Shown: positions 36,803 to 46,043, numbered from the stretch's first letter. The stretch is 64,000 nt of DNA from Labilithrix luteola (GCF_001263205.1 NZ_CP012333.1:3162001-3226000); one strand, 5' to 3'. The notes: generated by a model not told the origin, from the sequence alone. Made by a program: numbers and translations.

Positions 36803-38112
36803 ACGAACGTTTTCTGGGGCGACTCTCGCTCGGCGCGCTCGCCACGATGCTCGCCAGCGGCGCGGTGGCGGCCATGATCGGCTGCTCGAACGGTACGACG
36901 GACACCGATGTCCAACTGGACGCTCCCGACGTCGAATCGCCCGACGCTTCGGACGCGACCCGTCCACAAGAAGACGCGGACGCGGACGCCGACGCCGGGC
37001 AAGCTGACGCTCAGGCCGACGCCGATGCCGGAGACGCGGAGCCGCGCACGTGCTCCGACGACTTCGTCTGCCATACCCAACTACCTCCGAAGTCCTTCCT
37101 CCGCGACGTCTGGAGCGCGGGTGACGGCGTCGTCTGGGCCGTTGGGTGGGCCGATCCCATCCTCAGCGCCAGCAAAGGAAGCATCCTGCGCTGGGATGGC
37201 AAAACGTGGACGAAGGTCTTCGAAGAAGCGAACCGTCTCCACGCCATCTGGGGCAGCAGCCCGACCGACATCTGGGTCGGCGGCGACAACGGTCTCTTCC
37301 ATGGTACGGGCCCGTCGTCCGACGCCCTCACCTGGACCAAGGTCCGCAGCGAGGTCATCTCGTCGATCTGGGGGACGAGCGAAAGCGACGTCTGGGCGGT
37401 CGGCTCGACGAAGACCTACATAACCATGTTCGACGGCAAGGTCCTCCACTACCAAGGCCCTGCCCAAGACGGCAGCGACGGTTGGGAGCTCGACCCGATA
37501 TCGACCGGCACCGTCGGATTTCGCAAGGTCTGGGGCAGCGGACCGAACGACGTCTGGATCGCCGGCCAGTACGATCGAGGTTGCTCGATCTTCTGCATCC
37601 AAGAGGCGGTCGTTTACCACCGCGTCGCCGGTGAAAATGGCCCGACGTGGAGCCAGGCCGGAATGCCCTCGTTCGGCTACAACGGACTCCGCGGCAGCGT
37701 CTTCAGCGGCGGCGGCTCGATCGGTCCGAACAACGTGTGGCTATTCGGCAGCACGGTTCCGGAGATCTACTCGTCCCAAGACGGACGATTCATGGGCGTC
37801 GCGAAGAACGACGGGTCCGGGGAATTCGCCTGGACGCCGGGCACGTTCGGAACCTGCGAGGGATATTGGTATTGCAAGAACGTCTGGTTCACGCGCGCCG
37901 TGTGGGGAACGAAACCGGACGACGTCTTCCTTGCCGGTGACTACGGCCAAGTCAGGCATTGGGACGGCAGACAGTTCACGTTCGTCAAGACGACGCTCGA
38001 GTTCATCCCGTCAACGGCGAGCCTTTATGCCATGTGGGGAAGTTCGAATACGGATCTCTGGATTGTCGGAGACGGAATCGCCCTTCACAAATTGTCTCCT
38101 TCCACCCACTGA
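36799..38112 (+). CDS. Beta-propeller lipoprotein with GSS..DVW.VG repeats (copy 2)
   Basis: A 437-residue lipoprotein (lipobox AMIGCSNG) with an unusually acidic Asp/Ala tether of about 45 residues (runs of DADAD), then CSDDFVC and five to six propeller repeats (IWGSSPTDIWVGGDN, IWGTSESDVWAVGST, VWGSGPNDVWIAGQ, VWGTKPDDVFLAGDY, MWGSSNTDLWIVGDG). It is the tandem paralogue of the preceding gene but differs clearly outside the repeats and carries an additional Cys pair (CSIFCIQ, CEGYWYCK). The ATGA overlap implies co-translation. The following RCC1-like gene starts 12 bp after the stop. Confidence 0.9.
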   Translation: MNERFLGRLSLGALATMLASGAVAAMIGCSNGTTDTDVQLDAPDVESPDASDATRPQEDADADADAGQADAQADADAGDAEPRTCSDDFVCHTQLPPKSFLRDVWSAGDGVVWAVGWADPILSASKGSILRWDGKTWTKVFEEANRLHAIWGSSPTDIWVGGDNGLFHGTGPSSDALTWTKVRSEVISSIWGTSESDVWAVGSTKTYITMFDGKVLHYQGPAQDGSDGWELDPISTGTVGFRKVWGSGPNDVWIAGQYDRGCSIFCIQEAVVYHRVAGENGPTWSQAGMPSFGYNGLRGSVFSGGGSIGPNNVWLFGSTVPEIYSSQDGRFMGVAKNDGSGEFAWTPGTFGTCEGYWYCKNVWFTRAVWGTKPDDVFLAGDYGQVRHWDGRQFTFVKTTLEFIPSTASLYAMWGSSNTDLWIVGDGIALHKLSPSTH

Positions 38113-38124
38113 GGGCGAAGTCTC

Positions 38125-39477
38125 ATGAAACGACGAATGCGTTTCCTCTTCATGCTGGCCCCGGTGGCCGCCACCACGATCCTCGTCGCCTGCAGCAACA
38201 ACGACCCGACGCCCGCGTTCGACGACGCTCCGGACGGGGCGAGCGAAGCGGCCGCGAATCTTCCAGAGACCGCGGCCCCGGACGCGCAGAACGGGGACGG
38301 CGGTGCGCTCGATGCGCGAGCTCCGTTCGATGCCGAAGGCGAGCTCGTGACGTGCACGACGAAGCCCTGTGTGACCCAGCTCGTCACGGGCGACACGCAC
38401 TACTGCGCGCTCATGGACGACAAGACCGTCCGCTGCTGGGGGGTAACCTCCGGCGCCATCGGCATCATGGACGGCGGCGATCCATCCACGTCGTACCAGA
38501 CCGTTCCTCGCGACGTCGGACTCACGGATGTCGAGCAGCTCAGCGCCGCGAACGGCACGACGTGCGCACTGCATACGAACGGAACCGTGACGTGTTGGGG
38601 AAGCAACAACGGCGGCAGGCTCGGCCTCGAGCCACCGAGGACGGACTACGTCCCTCACGGGCCGGCGCTCGTCACTCGCGACGGCGGTCCGATCGACGGC
38701 TTCACCCGGATCGACGTCGGCCCAGTGGGCCTCGTATTCGCGACGACCAGCGCCGGTGAGCTCTGGTCGTGGGGTACGAACATCGGCGATGCACTCGGTC
38801 GACCGGACGAGACCAATCGCATCCTGGGCCCAGGACCGGCAAACGCAATCACGCGGGTCAAAGCACTCCGCGCCGGTGGATTTGCCTCCGAGAACACCGG
38901 CGGCTTCGGATTCGCCGTTGCCGATGACCGCAAGCTCTTCGTGTGGGGCGCCTACCGCTGGCTCGTGACCTATCCAGGCACCGCCCCCTTGGCCGTCACG
39001 GGCCTCGAGAACGTCACCAGCGTTGCCGCGTCCACCGAACGCCTCTGCGCCGTCGCGGACGGTCGCTTGTACTGCTGGGGCCCCAATGGCGCTCTCTCTT
39101 GCACGGGAACGAAGGACGGTTCGGCAACGCCCGTCGAGATCCGAACGCGAGGGGAAGCGCCGGCACGCGAGGTCAGCATCAGCTACGGCGCAACGTGCGT
39201 GCGCCTGACCGACGGCACGGTCGAATGCTGCGGCACGGATTCCTTCGGCCAGCTTGCAACCGGCGACGCGGACGGCGGCACCGGGGCGCCTCTGCTCACC
39301 AAGGCGAAGGCACTCACCGATCACGTCGTGAGCATCCAGGTCGGCCTCTTCAGCTCGTGCGCGCTCGTGCAGGGAGGAAAGGTGCAGTGCTGGGGAAGCA
39401 ACCAGTACGGCCAGCTCGGCCAAGGCACGCGCGACGACGACCGTCACGGCACACCGCTCACGGTGAAGTTCGACTGA
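38125..39477 (+). CDS. RCC1-repeat lipoprotein
   Basis: A 450-residue lipoprotein (lipobox ILVACSNN), with an Ala/Asp/Glu tether (to about 70), then seven-odd RCC1/ATS1-type repeats with the pattern C(A/V)L..(G/D)(T/K)V.CWG.N..G.LG: YCALMDDKTVRCWG, TCALHTNGTVTCWGSNNGGRLG, LWSWGTNIGDALG, LCAVADGRLYCWG, TCVRLTDGTVECCGTDSFGQL, SCALVQGGKVQCWGSNQYGQLG. Each repeat has paired cysteines absent from eukaryotic RCC1, which suggests a disulphide-locked extracellular propeller. The function is unknown; it is co-oriented and closely spaced with the two other propeller genes. Confidence 0.92.
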   Translation: MKRRMRFLFMLAPVAATTILVACSNNDPTPAFDDAPDGASEAAANLPETAAPDAQNGDGGALDARAPFDAEGELVTCTTKPCVTQLVTGDTHYCALMDDKTVRCWGVTSGAIGIMDGGDPSTSYQTVPRDVGLTDVEQLSAANGTTCALHTNGTVTCWGSNNGGRLGLEPPRTDYVPHGPALVTRDGGPIDGFTRIDVGPVGLVFATTSAGELWSWGTNIGDALGRPDETNRILGPGPANAITRVKALRAGGFASENTGGFGFAVADDRKLFVWGAYRWLVTYPGTAPLAVTGLENVTSVAASTERLCAVADGRLYCWGPNGALSCTGTKDGSATPVEIRTRGEAPAREVSISYGATCVRLTDGTVECCGTDSFGQLATGDADGGTGAPLLTKAKALTDHVVSIQVGLFSSCALVQGGKVQCWGSNQYGQLGQGTRDDDRHGTPLTVKFD

Positions 39478-39547
39478 AGGCCATCGCCCTCCGTCGCACG
39501 CCCCCCGACTCCGTAACACCGCCCCTCGATCATCGGACAGAAGTACC

Positions 39548-41383
39548 ATGCGCTTCAGCACGTCGAGTAACCGGCAAGCCCCGCTCGGGCTGCGCGCACT
39601 CGTGCTCTTCCTTGCCTCCCTGGGAATGCTCGTCACGGCCTCCGCGTCGTGCGGCGAGAGTGATCGCGCGTTCGTCGAAGACACCCCGGGACCGATCGCG
39701 CCGCCGGACGCAGCGCCCTTCGAACCTGGTCCGTCGTGCGCCGGGCTTCGGTGTTCGCGCGACCTGAAGAAGGTCGTCGACGGCTGCACGGAAGCGGTGA
39801 TCGAGGAGTGCGGTCCGGACAAGGGTTGTGCGGAAGGCGCGTGCGTCGACGCTTGCCTGGCGGCAGAGTCCTCGCAGGGCTCGGCGGGCTGCTCGTTCTG
39901 GACACTCCCTCCGGACGAGCCGATTTACGGGCCCGGCTCCTGCTTCGCGGCGATGATCGCGAACACGTGGGATCGGCCGGTCACCATCCAGGCCGAGTAT
40001 GGCACCGAGCCGCTCGACCTCTCCCAATCGTTGTTCACCGCCGAGGCGGTCGGCGCAGAGCCGAAATACACGAAGCTCGAAGGCCCTCTCCCTCCTGGCC
40101 AGGTCGCGCTCGTATTTCTCTCCGAGATCCGGCCCACCCCTCCGCCGACGGGTGGACGACAGAACTTCTCCGCTTGCCCGCTGGGGACCGTCGGTGCGCT
40201 CAACGGAGACCCCATCACGCACGGCACGGCACGCACCAAGGCGTTCTCCATCAAGACCGACGCCCCCGTGAGTGCGTATTCGATCTATCCGTACGGCGGC
40301 GCAAAGACGTTCATCCCGTCGGCCACGCTTCTCCTCCCGACATCGTCGTGGAAAACGAACTACGTCGCCGTCAACGGTTGGCCGTTCACCCGTGACATCT
40401 ACAACAATCCGCTCGGCTCTCCGACGCTCCAGATCGTCGCCACCTCGGACGATACCGAAGTGAGCATGCGGCCGAAACTCGACATCTACGACGGCGTCGA
40501 CCTCATCGGCGGCGCGGCCGGGCAGCGCGTGACGTGGAAACTCTCACGCGGAGAGGTCATCCAGATTGCCCAGGTCGAGGAGCTGACCGGAAGTCCCATC
40601 GAGTCGAACAAGCCCATCGGTGTCTTCGGCGGTTCGCAATGCACGTTCCTTCCGAACACCGTCAGCGCGTGTGACACGCTCCAGCAGCAAATTCCGCCGC
40701 TCGCGCAGTGGGGGTCGGAGTACGGCCTCGTTCCGTTCCGGAGTCGTATCCCAAGTACCGCGGAGCGCCGCGAGAAGGTGCCCTATCGGCTCGTCGGAGC
40801 CGTCGACGGCACCGTGCTCACGTACGACCCCGCGAAACCGCTCGAGGCGCCGGCCACGCTGAAGGCTGGCGAGCTCGTCACGTTCATGACCGACGAGCTC
40901 GTGGTGGTGAGGAGCCAGGACGCCGACCATCCGTTCTACGCCTCGGTGATGATGACCGGCGGCCTCTTCAACGGCGGCGTCAACAGCCCGACGTTCGGCG
41001 ATCCGGACTTCGTCAACGTCGTCCCGACGGATCAATACCTCGACCGATACGTTCTCTTCGCCGACTACACTTTCCCGGACACCTCGCTCACACTCGTCCG
41101 CAAGAAGACTGCGAAGGGCTTCATGCCCGTCACGCTCGACTGCGTCGGTGAAGTTCCGAACTTCCGCCCCCTCGGCGCGAAGGGCGAATACGAGTACGCG
41201 TGGCTCGATCTCACCAAGAACTTCAACACGGCGAGCGGCACCTGCGGGACCGGCCGTCACGAAGCCAAGAGCGACGGCCCCTTCACCGTCACCGTCTGGG
41301 GCACGGGCTACTTCGCCAGCTACGGCTATGCGGGCGGCACGGGTAGCCGTCCGATCACCAAGGTCCAGGTGCCCGTCCGCTAA
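39548..41383 (+). CDS. IgGFc-binding-like lipoprotein
   Basis: A 611-residue secreted protein. The signal segment ends in a lipobox-like VTASASC (Cys about 35). A Cys-rich neck (about 63-120: CAGLRCSRDLK, CTEAVIEECG, GCAEGACVDAC) precedes a large beta domain matching the IgGFc-binding N-terminal family known in metazoan and myxobacterial surface proteins: FSIKTDAPVSAYSIYPYG, LLLPTSSWKTNYVAVNGW, TDDTEV-like segments, SNKPIGVFGGSQCTFLP, and PPLAQWGSEYGLVPFRSR. Family members are thought to bind glycoprotein ligands; no partner is known here. The gene is 70 bp downstream of the RCC1 gene and in the same direction. Confidence 0.88.
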   Translation: MRFSTSSNRQAPLGLRALVLFLASLGMLVTASASCGESDRAFVEDTPGPIAPPDAAPFEPGPSCAGLRCSRDLKKVVDGCTEAVIEECGPDKGCAEGACVDACLAAESSQGSAGCSFWTLPPDEPIYGPGSCFAAMIANTWDRPVTIQAEYGTEPLDLSQSLFTAEAVGAEPKYTKLEGPLPPGQVALVFLSEIRPTPPPTGGRQNFSACPLGTVGALNGDPITHGTARTKAFSIKTDAPVSAYSIYPYGGAKTFIPSATLLLPTSSWKTNYVAVNGWPFTRDIYNNPLGSPTLQIVATSDDTEVSMRPKLDIYDGVDLIGGAAGQRVTWKLSRGEVIQIAQVEELTGSPIESNKPIGVFGGSQCTFLPNTVSACDTLQQQIPPLAQWGSEYGLVPFRSRIPSTAERREKVPYRLVGAVDGTVLTYDPAKPLEAPATLKAGELVTFMTDELVVVRSQDADHPFYASVMMTGGLFNGGVNSPTFGDPDFVNVVPTDQYLDRYVLFADYTFPDTSLTLVRKKTAKGFMPVTLDCVGEVPNFRPLGAKGEYEYAWLDLTKNFNTASGTCGTGRHEAKSDGPFTVTVWGTGYFASYGYAGGTGSRPITKVQVPVR

Positions 41384-41582
41384 CCGAATCCCGTTCAAGA
41401 AAACGGTGGCGCGTGTTGCGCCAACGAGGACCGAGCAACGTCGGCGAAGATGGAGCACACCACGATCTCTCTATCGCCCTGTGCCAGCTCTCCACGACAC
41501 GGCGATCGCGCCCGGCACGGCACTTCACGCGGGAAAAGCGGTTGTCCGAACGGCGGCACATCCGTTGCTCCGACACGCATCC

Positions 41583-42029
41583 ATGACGAGAGTCTTCGTG
41601 TACCTTGCCGGGTTCCTCGCCGCCGCGATCACCGCGTGCACCGGCGCAGAGTCGAGCCAACCGTCCACTCCGTCTTCTTCGACGAACGGCGACAGTGATC
41701 CGCCGTCGACGAACCACGAAGCGAGTGCAGACGGAGGGTTTGCCAATGGCTGTTCTCCCGAAGCTCCTATTCGCTACGTCGTCGGTCCCATCGGCGATCC
41801 GTTCGGCCCCAACGAGTACGATTCCTGTGAGCCGCTGCCCGGCGCATGCGCGGATGCCGGTCTCGTCAACGAAGAAGTCTCGGACATCGCGAGCACCTGC
41901 GATTGCGTGATCGCCGAGAAGAAAAAGGCGATCAACGACGCCGGCGAGACCTCGTGCCCAGGACGCGGGCCCGTCTACTGCGACGTCCTCGAAGACGGCA
42001 CGCTCCGGCTTCGGTGTTCACCGCCGTGA
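41583..42029 (+). CDS. Small Cys-containing lipoprotein
   Basis: A 148-residue lipoprotein (lipobox AITACTGA) with a Ser/Pro/Asp-rich tether to about residue 50 and a small C-terminal domain with seven cysteines (CSPEAP, CEPLPGAC, CDCVIAEKK, CPGRGPVYC, CSPP), likely knotted by disulphides. I recognise no family. It lies 199 bp downstream of the IgGFc-like gene; the spacing is wider than for the genes before it, so membership of the same transcript is uncertain. Confidence 0.75.
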   Translation: MTRVFVYLAGFLAAAITACTGAESSQPSTPSSSTNGDSDPPSTNHEASADGGFANGCSPEAPIRYVVGPIGDPFGPNEYDSCEPLPGACADAGLVNEEVSDIASTCDCVIAEKKKAINDAGETSCPGRGPVYCDVLEDGTLRLRCSPP

Positions 42030-42073
42030 GTCGCCCCGAGCAGATGGCGCGCGAGGCTCTCGCTGGAAGGCCA

Positions 42074-42200
42074 TCAGGTGCCTACGCCCAGTCCGACGAT
42101 GCCGAGCCCACCCGCGACGAAGCCGACGGTCTTCCAGGATGAGGTCGCGTTCGCATCGTCCCCTCGAGACCGCGACGTCCACCGAAAGGCCTCTCAGCCG
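42074..42200 (-). pseudogene. Remnant of a gene for a small membrane-tail protein
   Basis: On the minus strand a frame of about 40 codons without a start ends in TSSWKTVGFVAGGLGIVG and a stop at 42074. Glycine-rich hydrophobic segments like this are typical near the C-terminus of myxobacterial PEGA/TPR proteins (compare NRTLGIVALGAGGALLATS in the gene at 58511-59482). The frame is closed upstream by a stop and no ribosome binding site is seen. It may be a decayed fragment or chance; the rest of 42030-42325 holds nothing recognisable. Confidence 0.25.
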
Positions 42201-42325
42201 CGCCCCACGGCGTACGGCACAATCCGGCACAGGTCCTGACGCGACGGTCGCTGCACACCCGACGATGAACGCGGAAAAAGCAGTTGCGCGAAGCGGCACG
42301 GGCGCTGCACCGTCGCGTCCGATCG

Positions 42326-44569
42326 ATGTCGAGCCGCCAAGATTCTTCGCGATGGGCCAGGTTGTGGCCCGCACTCGTACCGTGTGCCCTGCTGGCTGTG
42401 CTCGCGGTGCATCGCGTCTGGATGGACGACGACGCATTCATCAACCTGCGCGTCGTCCGTAACGTTCTCGAGGGGAACGGTCTCGTTTACAACGCTGGGG
42501 AGCGCGTCGAGGCGACGACGAGTCCCCTGTGGGTCGCGATTCTGTGTCTGAGCGGGGCATTGCCTTTGAAGCTCGAGTACGTGGCCGCGTATGGCGGGAT
42601 CGCCATGAGCGTCATGGGGCTCCTGGCGGCCCAGATGGGCGCGTTCTCGGGAACCCGGGAAGAGCGCCTGCACGTGCCGCTCGGTGCGATGGTGTTCGCC
42701 GTGATTCCGGCGGCGTGGGATTACGCCTCGTCGGGGCTCGAGACGGGCCTCTCGTTTTGTTGGCTCGGTCTTTCGTTCTGGACGCTCGTTTGCCAGGGTC
42801 GTTCGTCCCAATGGTCTCCCACGAAAGCCCTCGGGGCGTCGGCACTGCTCGGGCTAGGCCCACTCGTGCGGCCGGAGCTTGCATTGTATTCGGCGTCCAT
42901 GCTGATCCCGCTCGTCGTGCACGGCATGGTGCAGGCTGGGCCATCGCGTCGAGCGAGGCTCCGAGCGGCGGGAATGATGGCCATCGCGGCGGTAGCGCTG
43001 CCGCTCGGATACGAGCTTTTTCGAATGGGGTATTACGCGGCGCTGGTTCCGAATACCGCCATTGCCAAACAAGCGTTCGCGTTCAACACGAAACAGGGGT
43101 TCTGCTACGCGAAGAACTTCTTTTCGCTTTATCGATTGCCGATCGCTCTCTCCGTACTGGCGGTCTTTTGGGGCCTTCAGGTTCGCCGCTTCGGCGCGTC
43201 AGGCGAGCACATTCTTGCAGCCATCTTCATCGCTCTGCCCGTACTCGCGACATTGCACGTCGGGTATGTCGTCGCGATGGGTGGAGATTACATGCACGGG
43301 CGCATGTTCCTGCCCGCACTCTTCGCCGGGCTGATGCCCGTGAGCCTCGTGGCATTTCCGAGAAAATCGGAGCTCCGCGAGTATCTCGTTGCCATCGGTC
43401 TGACCGTTCCGCTTGCAGGCTGGGCTTTCGTATGCGGAACGAAGCTACGCGTCGACAAAGAGAACGTGTGCGGGATTGGAGACGAACGTGGCTGGTACGC
43501 GCGGATGGCCGGCGCAAAGAATCCCATCTTGCTGGGCGACTACCGCAATTTTCAATTCCACAAGACTGGCACCACGATGCGCGCCGAAGTGGAGAGAGAC
43601 TGTCCGATAGAACGCCGCGTCGACGAAGGTTCGTGCCGGCGCACGATTCATTTCGACCATGATACCGAGGTTCGCTTCCACCCCCCTCGCAGGAGCTTGG
43701 AGCTTTCCCGAGACGTCGCTCCCGGCATGCGTGGCGTCGTCACGGAGAATGCGATTGGCATCGTCGGACAGATTTTGCCTTCGACCGTGCACCTTCTCGA
43801 TCGTCACGGCCTCGCCGACGCGTTTGCATCGCGCCTCGCCGTAGCCGAACGAGGGCGGCCCGGACACGAGAAGGATCTGCCCGCGGCTTGGGTCGCGGCG
43901 CGATTCGCCGCCCGCGAACCGACAGAAGACTCTGCCATCGTTGCCGCGCGCCACGCCCTGCAGTGCGGTTCATTGGCAGCGCTCGACAGGGCCATTCACG
44001 AGCCCCTGAACGCTGGGCGCTTTTTCGACAACATGAGGTTTGCGCTGGCGAGCCGCGCGATGAAGATCTCGCCCGATCCCTTCGAGGCCGAGGCACAATA
44101 TTGCGGCACGCCCAGACCGCCGGTCCTGGTTGCCGGAGGAAAGGGCGGTGAGCCCTATCGATGGCAGTGTCCTGCCGGCAGTGAGCTCGCGGCATTGAGC
44201 GGAACGGTGCATGGCGAGGAGAGCGTGTCCAGCATCACCCCCGTTTGTGTCGCGAACGACGGCCACGCGCGTCGCGCGAGCGGCCCGGAGTTCGGGCAGC
44301 ATGCATCGTCGACGTTCGAGTCCTCGTGCGCACCCGACGAGCATGTCGTCGGAGTTCACGGCAGTCGTACGCATCTCGTTCACGAGGTCGGATTGCTCTG
44401 CGCGTCGAACGAAGACGGGCGAACGACGAGGCGTGCAGCGTCGGGCGGCATCGGCGGGGGCACGTCGTTCGAACTGCGCTGTCCCGAGTCACTCGTCGCG
44501 ATCGGCGTTACCGGCCGTGCGGGCGATCGAATCGACGCTGTCGGCATCGTCTGCGGTCCTGCCCAATAG
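42326..44569 (+). CDS. Polytopic glycosyltransferase-like protein with C-terminal repeat domain
   Basis: A protein of about 747 residues. The N-terminal half has some ten hydrophobic spans. The first periplasmic loop contains DDDAFINLRVVRNVLEGNGL and AGERVEATTSPLW, the pattern of GT-C polyprenyl-phosphate-dependent glycosyltransferases (AftB/ArnT-like), with the acidic pair as likely catalytic site; a second loop motif is MGGDYMHGRMFLP. After residue about 370 comes a soluble periplasmic region and, from about 600, two copies of a lectin-like unit (GGKGGEPYRWQC... and GGIGGGTSFELRCP...GRAGDRIDAVGIVCG) seen in other myxobacterial exoproteins. It probably transfers a sugar onto a surface glycan. 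The ATG at 42326 is preferred to a TTG 42 nt upstream. Confidence 0.82.
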   Translation: MSSRQDSSRWARLWPALVPCALLAVLAVHRVWMDDDAFINLRVVRNVLEGNGLVYNAGERVEATTSPLWVAILCLSGALPLKLEYVAAYGGIAMSVMGLLAAQMGAFSGTREERLHVPLGAMVFAVIPAAWDYASSGLETGLSFCWLGLSFWTLVCQGRSSQWSPTKALGASALLGLGPLVRPELALYSASMLIPLVVHGMVQAGPSRRARLRAAGMMAIAAVALPLGYELFRMGYYAALVPNTAIAKQAFAFNTKQGFCYAKNFFSLYRLPIALSVLAVFWGLQVRRFGASGEHILAAIFIALPVLATLHVGYVVAMGGDYMHGRMFLPALFAGLMPVSLVAFPRKSELREYLVAIGLTVPLAGWAFVCGTKLRVDKENVCGIGDERGWYARMAGAKNPILLGDYRNFQFHKTGTTMRAEVERDCPIERRVDEGSCRRTIHFDHDTEVRFHPPRRSLELSRDVAPGMRGVVTENAIGIVGQILPSTVHLLDRHGLADAFASRLAVAERGRPGHEKDLPAAWVAARFAAREPTEDSAIVAARHALQCGSLAALDRAIHEPLNAGRFFDNMRFALASRAMKISPDPFEAEAQYCGTPRPPVLVAGGKGGEPYRWQCPAGSELAALSGTVHGEESVSSITPVCVANDGHARRASGPEFGQHASSTFESSCAPDEHVVGVHGSRTHLVHEVGLLCASNEDGRTTRRAASGGIGGGTSFELRCPESLVAIGVTGRAGDRIDAVGIVCGPAQ

Positions 44570-44614
44570 GCCGCGGTTGGTGGCAGCCCAACATCGTGCT
44601 AGCCGTGCGGGCCA

Positions 44615-46009
44615 ATGGGGAACCCCCCGAAGCGCCAAGAAGCCGTGCTCGTGGCAGTCCACCTGCCCGATGCCGATGATCTCGAATTCACCTCTAGCCT
44701 CGAGGAGCTCGAGCGTCTCGTCTCGACCCTCGGCTACAAGACCGTCGCCAAGGTCACCCAGAACCGCACGCACCTCGAAACCGCGGCGGTGCTCGGTGAA
44801 GGCAAGCTCAAGGAGCTAGGCGACCTCACCGGCGGTGACGGGCACGTCGGCACCACGGCGCCGAAGAAGAAGGACAAGGCGCGTCTTCGCCGCGAGGCGG
44901 AGGCGGGCGGCGACTTCGACGACGATGGCGACGTGGACGTCGAGGAGGAAGACGACGACTTCGGAGTGGACGGGGAGCGCACCGCGAAGGTCGATCTGGT
45001 CGCGGTCGACCACGATCTCTCGCCCAGCCAGGCGAGGAACCTCGAACGCGCCACGGGCGCGGCCGTGCTCGACCGCACCGGCGTCATCATCGAGATCTTC
45101 CACCGCCACGCCAAGAGCCGCGAGGCGCGCCTGCAGGTCGAGATCGCTCGCCTGACGTACACCGCGCCGCGCCTCCGCGAATCACCCTCGGGCAAGGAGC
45201 GCCAGCGCGGTCGAGGCGCCGGTGAAGCCGCGCTGGAGCTCGATCGACGCAAGGTCCGTGACCGCATCGCCGAGCTCAAGGAGGAGCTCGTGGCCGTCCA
45301 GCGCGACCAGGACGTCCGCCGCTCGCACCGTCGCCAGGCGCGCCGCATCGCGCTCGTCGGCTACACGAACGCCGGGAAATCCTCGCTCATGCGCGCCCTC
45401 ACGGGCAGCGACGTGTACGTCGAGAACAAGCTCTTCGCCACGCTCGACACGACCGTGCGCGCGCTCTACCCGGAGCCGAAGCCGCGCATCCTCGTCAGCG
45501 ATACGGTCGGCTTCATCAAGAAGCTCCCGCACGATCTCGTCGCGTCGTTCAAGTCGACGCTCGACGAAGCGCTCGAAGCCTCGCACCTCCTCCACGTCGT
45601 CGACGCCGCCGATCCCTCCTGGGAATCGCAGCTCGCCGTCACGCGTGAGGTCCTCGAAGAGATCGGCGCCGGCGAGGTTCCCTCCACGCTGGTCATGAAC
45701 AAGATCGATCGGCTCGCGCCGGAGGAGCTCGCCGCCCTTCGCGTTCGCCTGCCCGACGCGTGGTTCGTGTCGGCCCACGACCCGAGCGACGTCGCGAGCG
45801 TCCGTGAGCGAATCATCGGGATCTTCGAGGCCACGTACGTCGAATCCGAGTTCGTGATCCCGTACGACCGCCAGGCCGTGCTCAGCGAGATGCACGACTC
45901 GGGGCGCGTCTCCGCCGAACGCTACGAAGAGAACGGCGTCATCGTGACGTATCGCGCCGAGCCGGAAGTGATTGCTCGCTTCCGCTCCAAGCTCGAACGC
46001 GCTCGATGA
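44615..46009 (+). CDS. hflX: Ribosome-associated GTPase HflX
   Basis: A 464-residue GTPase that splits stalled or hibernating 70S ribosomes, notably in heat shock. The N-terminal HflX domain (about 1-225) ends in a coiled coil (DRRKVRDRIAELKEELVAVQ). The G domain has G1 GYTNAGKSS (about 248), G2 near TLDTTVRALYP, G3 DTVGFI, G4 NKID and G5 VSAHD. An acidic, low-complexity insertion of about 40 residues (about 84-122, rich in Asp/Glu with a preceding Lys/Arg run) splits the N-terminal domain and is not found in E. coli HflX. The hallmark SPSQARNLE segment follows the insert. The start ATG 44615 lacks a clear ribosome binding site. Confidence 0.95.
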   Translation: MGNPPKRQEAVLVAVHLPDADDLEFTSSLEELERLVSTLGYKTVAKVTQNRTHLETAAVLGEGKLKELGDLTGGDGHVGTTAPKKKDKARLRREAEAGGDFDDDGDVDVEEEDDDFGVDGERTAKVDLVAVDHDLSPSQARNLERATGAAVLDRTGVIIEIFHRHAKSREARLQVEIARLTYTAPRLRESPSGKERQRGRGAGEAALELDRRKVRDRIAELKEELVAVQRDQDVRRSHRRQARRIALVGYTNAGKSSLMRALTGSDVYVENKLFATLDTTVRALYPEPKPRILVSDTVGFIKKLPHDLVASFKSTLDEALEASHLLHVVDAADPSWESQLAVTREVLEEIGAGEVPSTLVMNKIDRLAPEELAALRVRLPDAWFVSAHDPSDVASVRERIIGIFEATYVESEFVIPYDRQAVLSEMHDSGRVSAERYEENGVIVTYRAEPEVIARFRSKLERAR

Positions 46010-46023
46010 TTCAGAGCCGGGCT

Positions 46024-46043
46024 CAGATCTGGGCCCAGATCTG
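46024..46043. terminator. 20-bp perfect palindrome between convergent genes
   Basis: cagatctgggcccagatctg is self-complementary over its whole length and sits 14 nt after the hflX stop and 3 nt beyond the radical-SAM stop. It lies within three 12-bp near-repeats of gggctcagatct (46020-46055). As RNA it folds on either strand, so it is a candidate bidirectional terminator; there is no U-tract. Confidence 0.5.
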
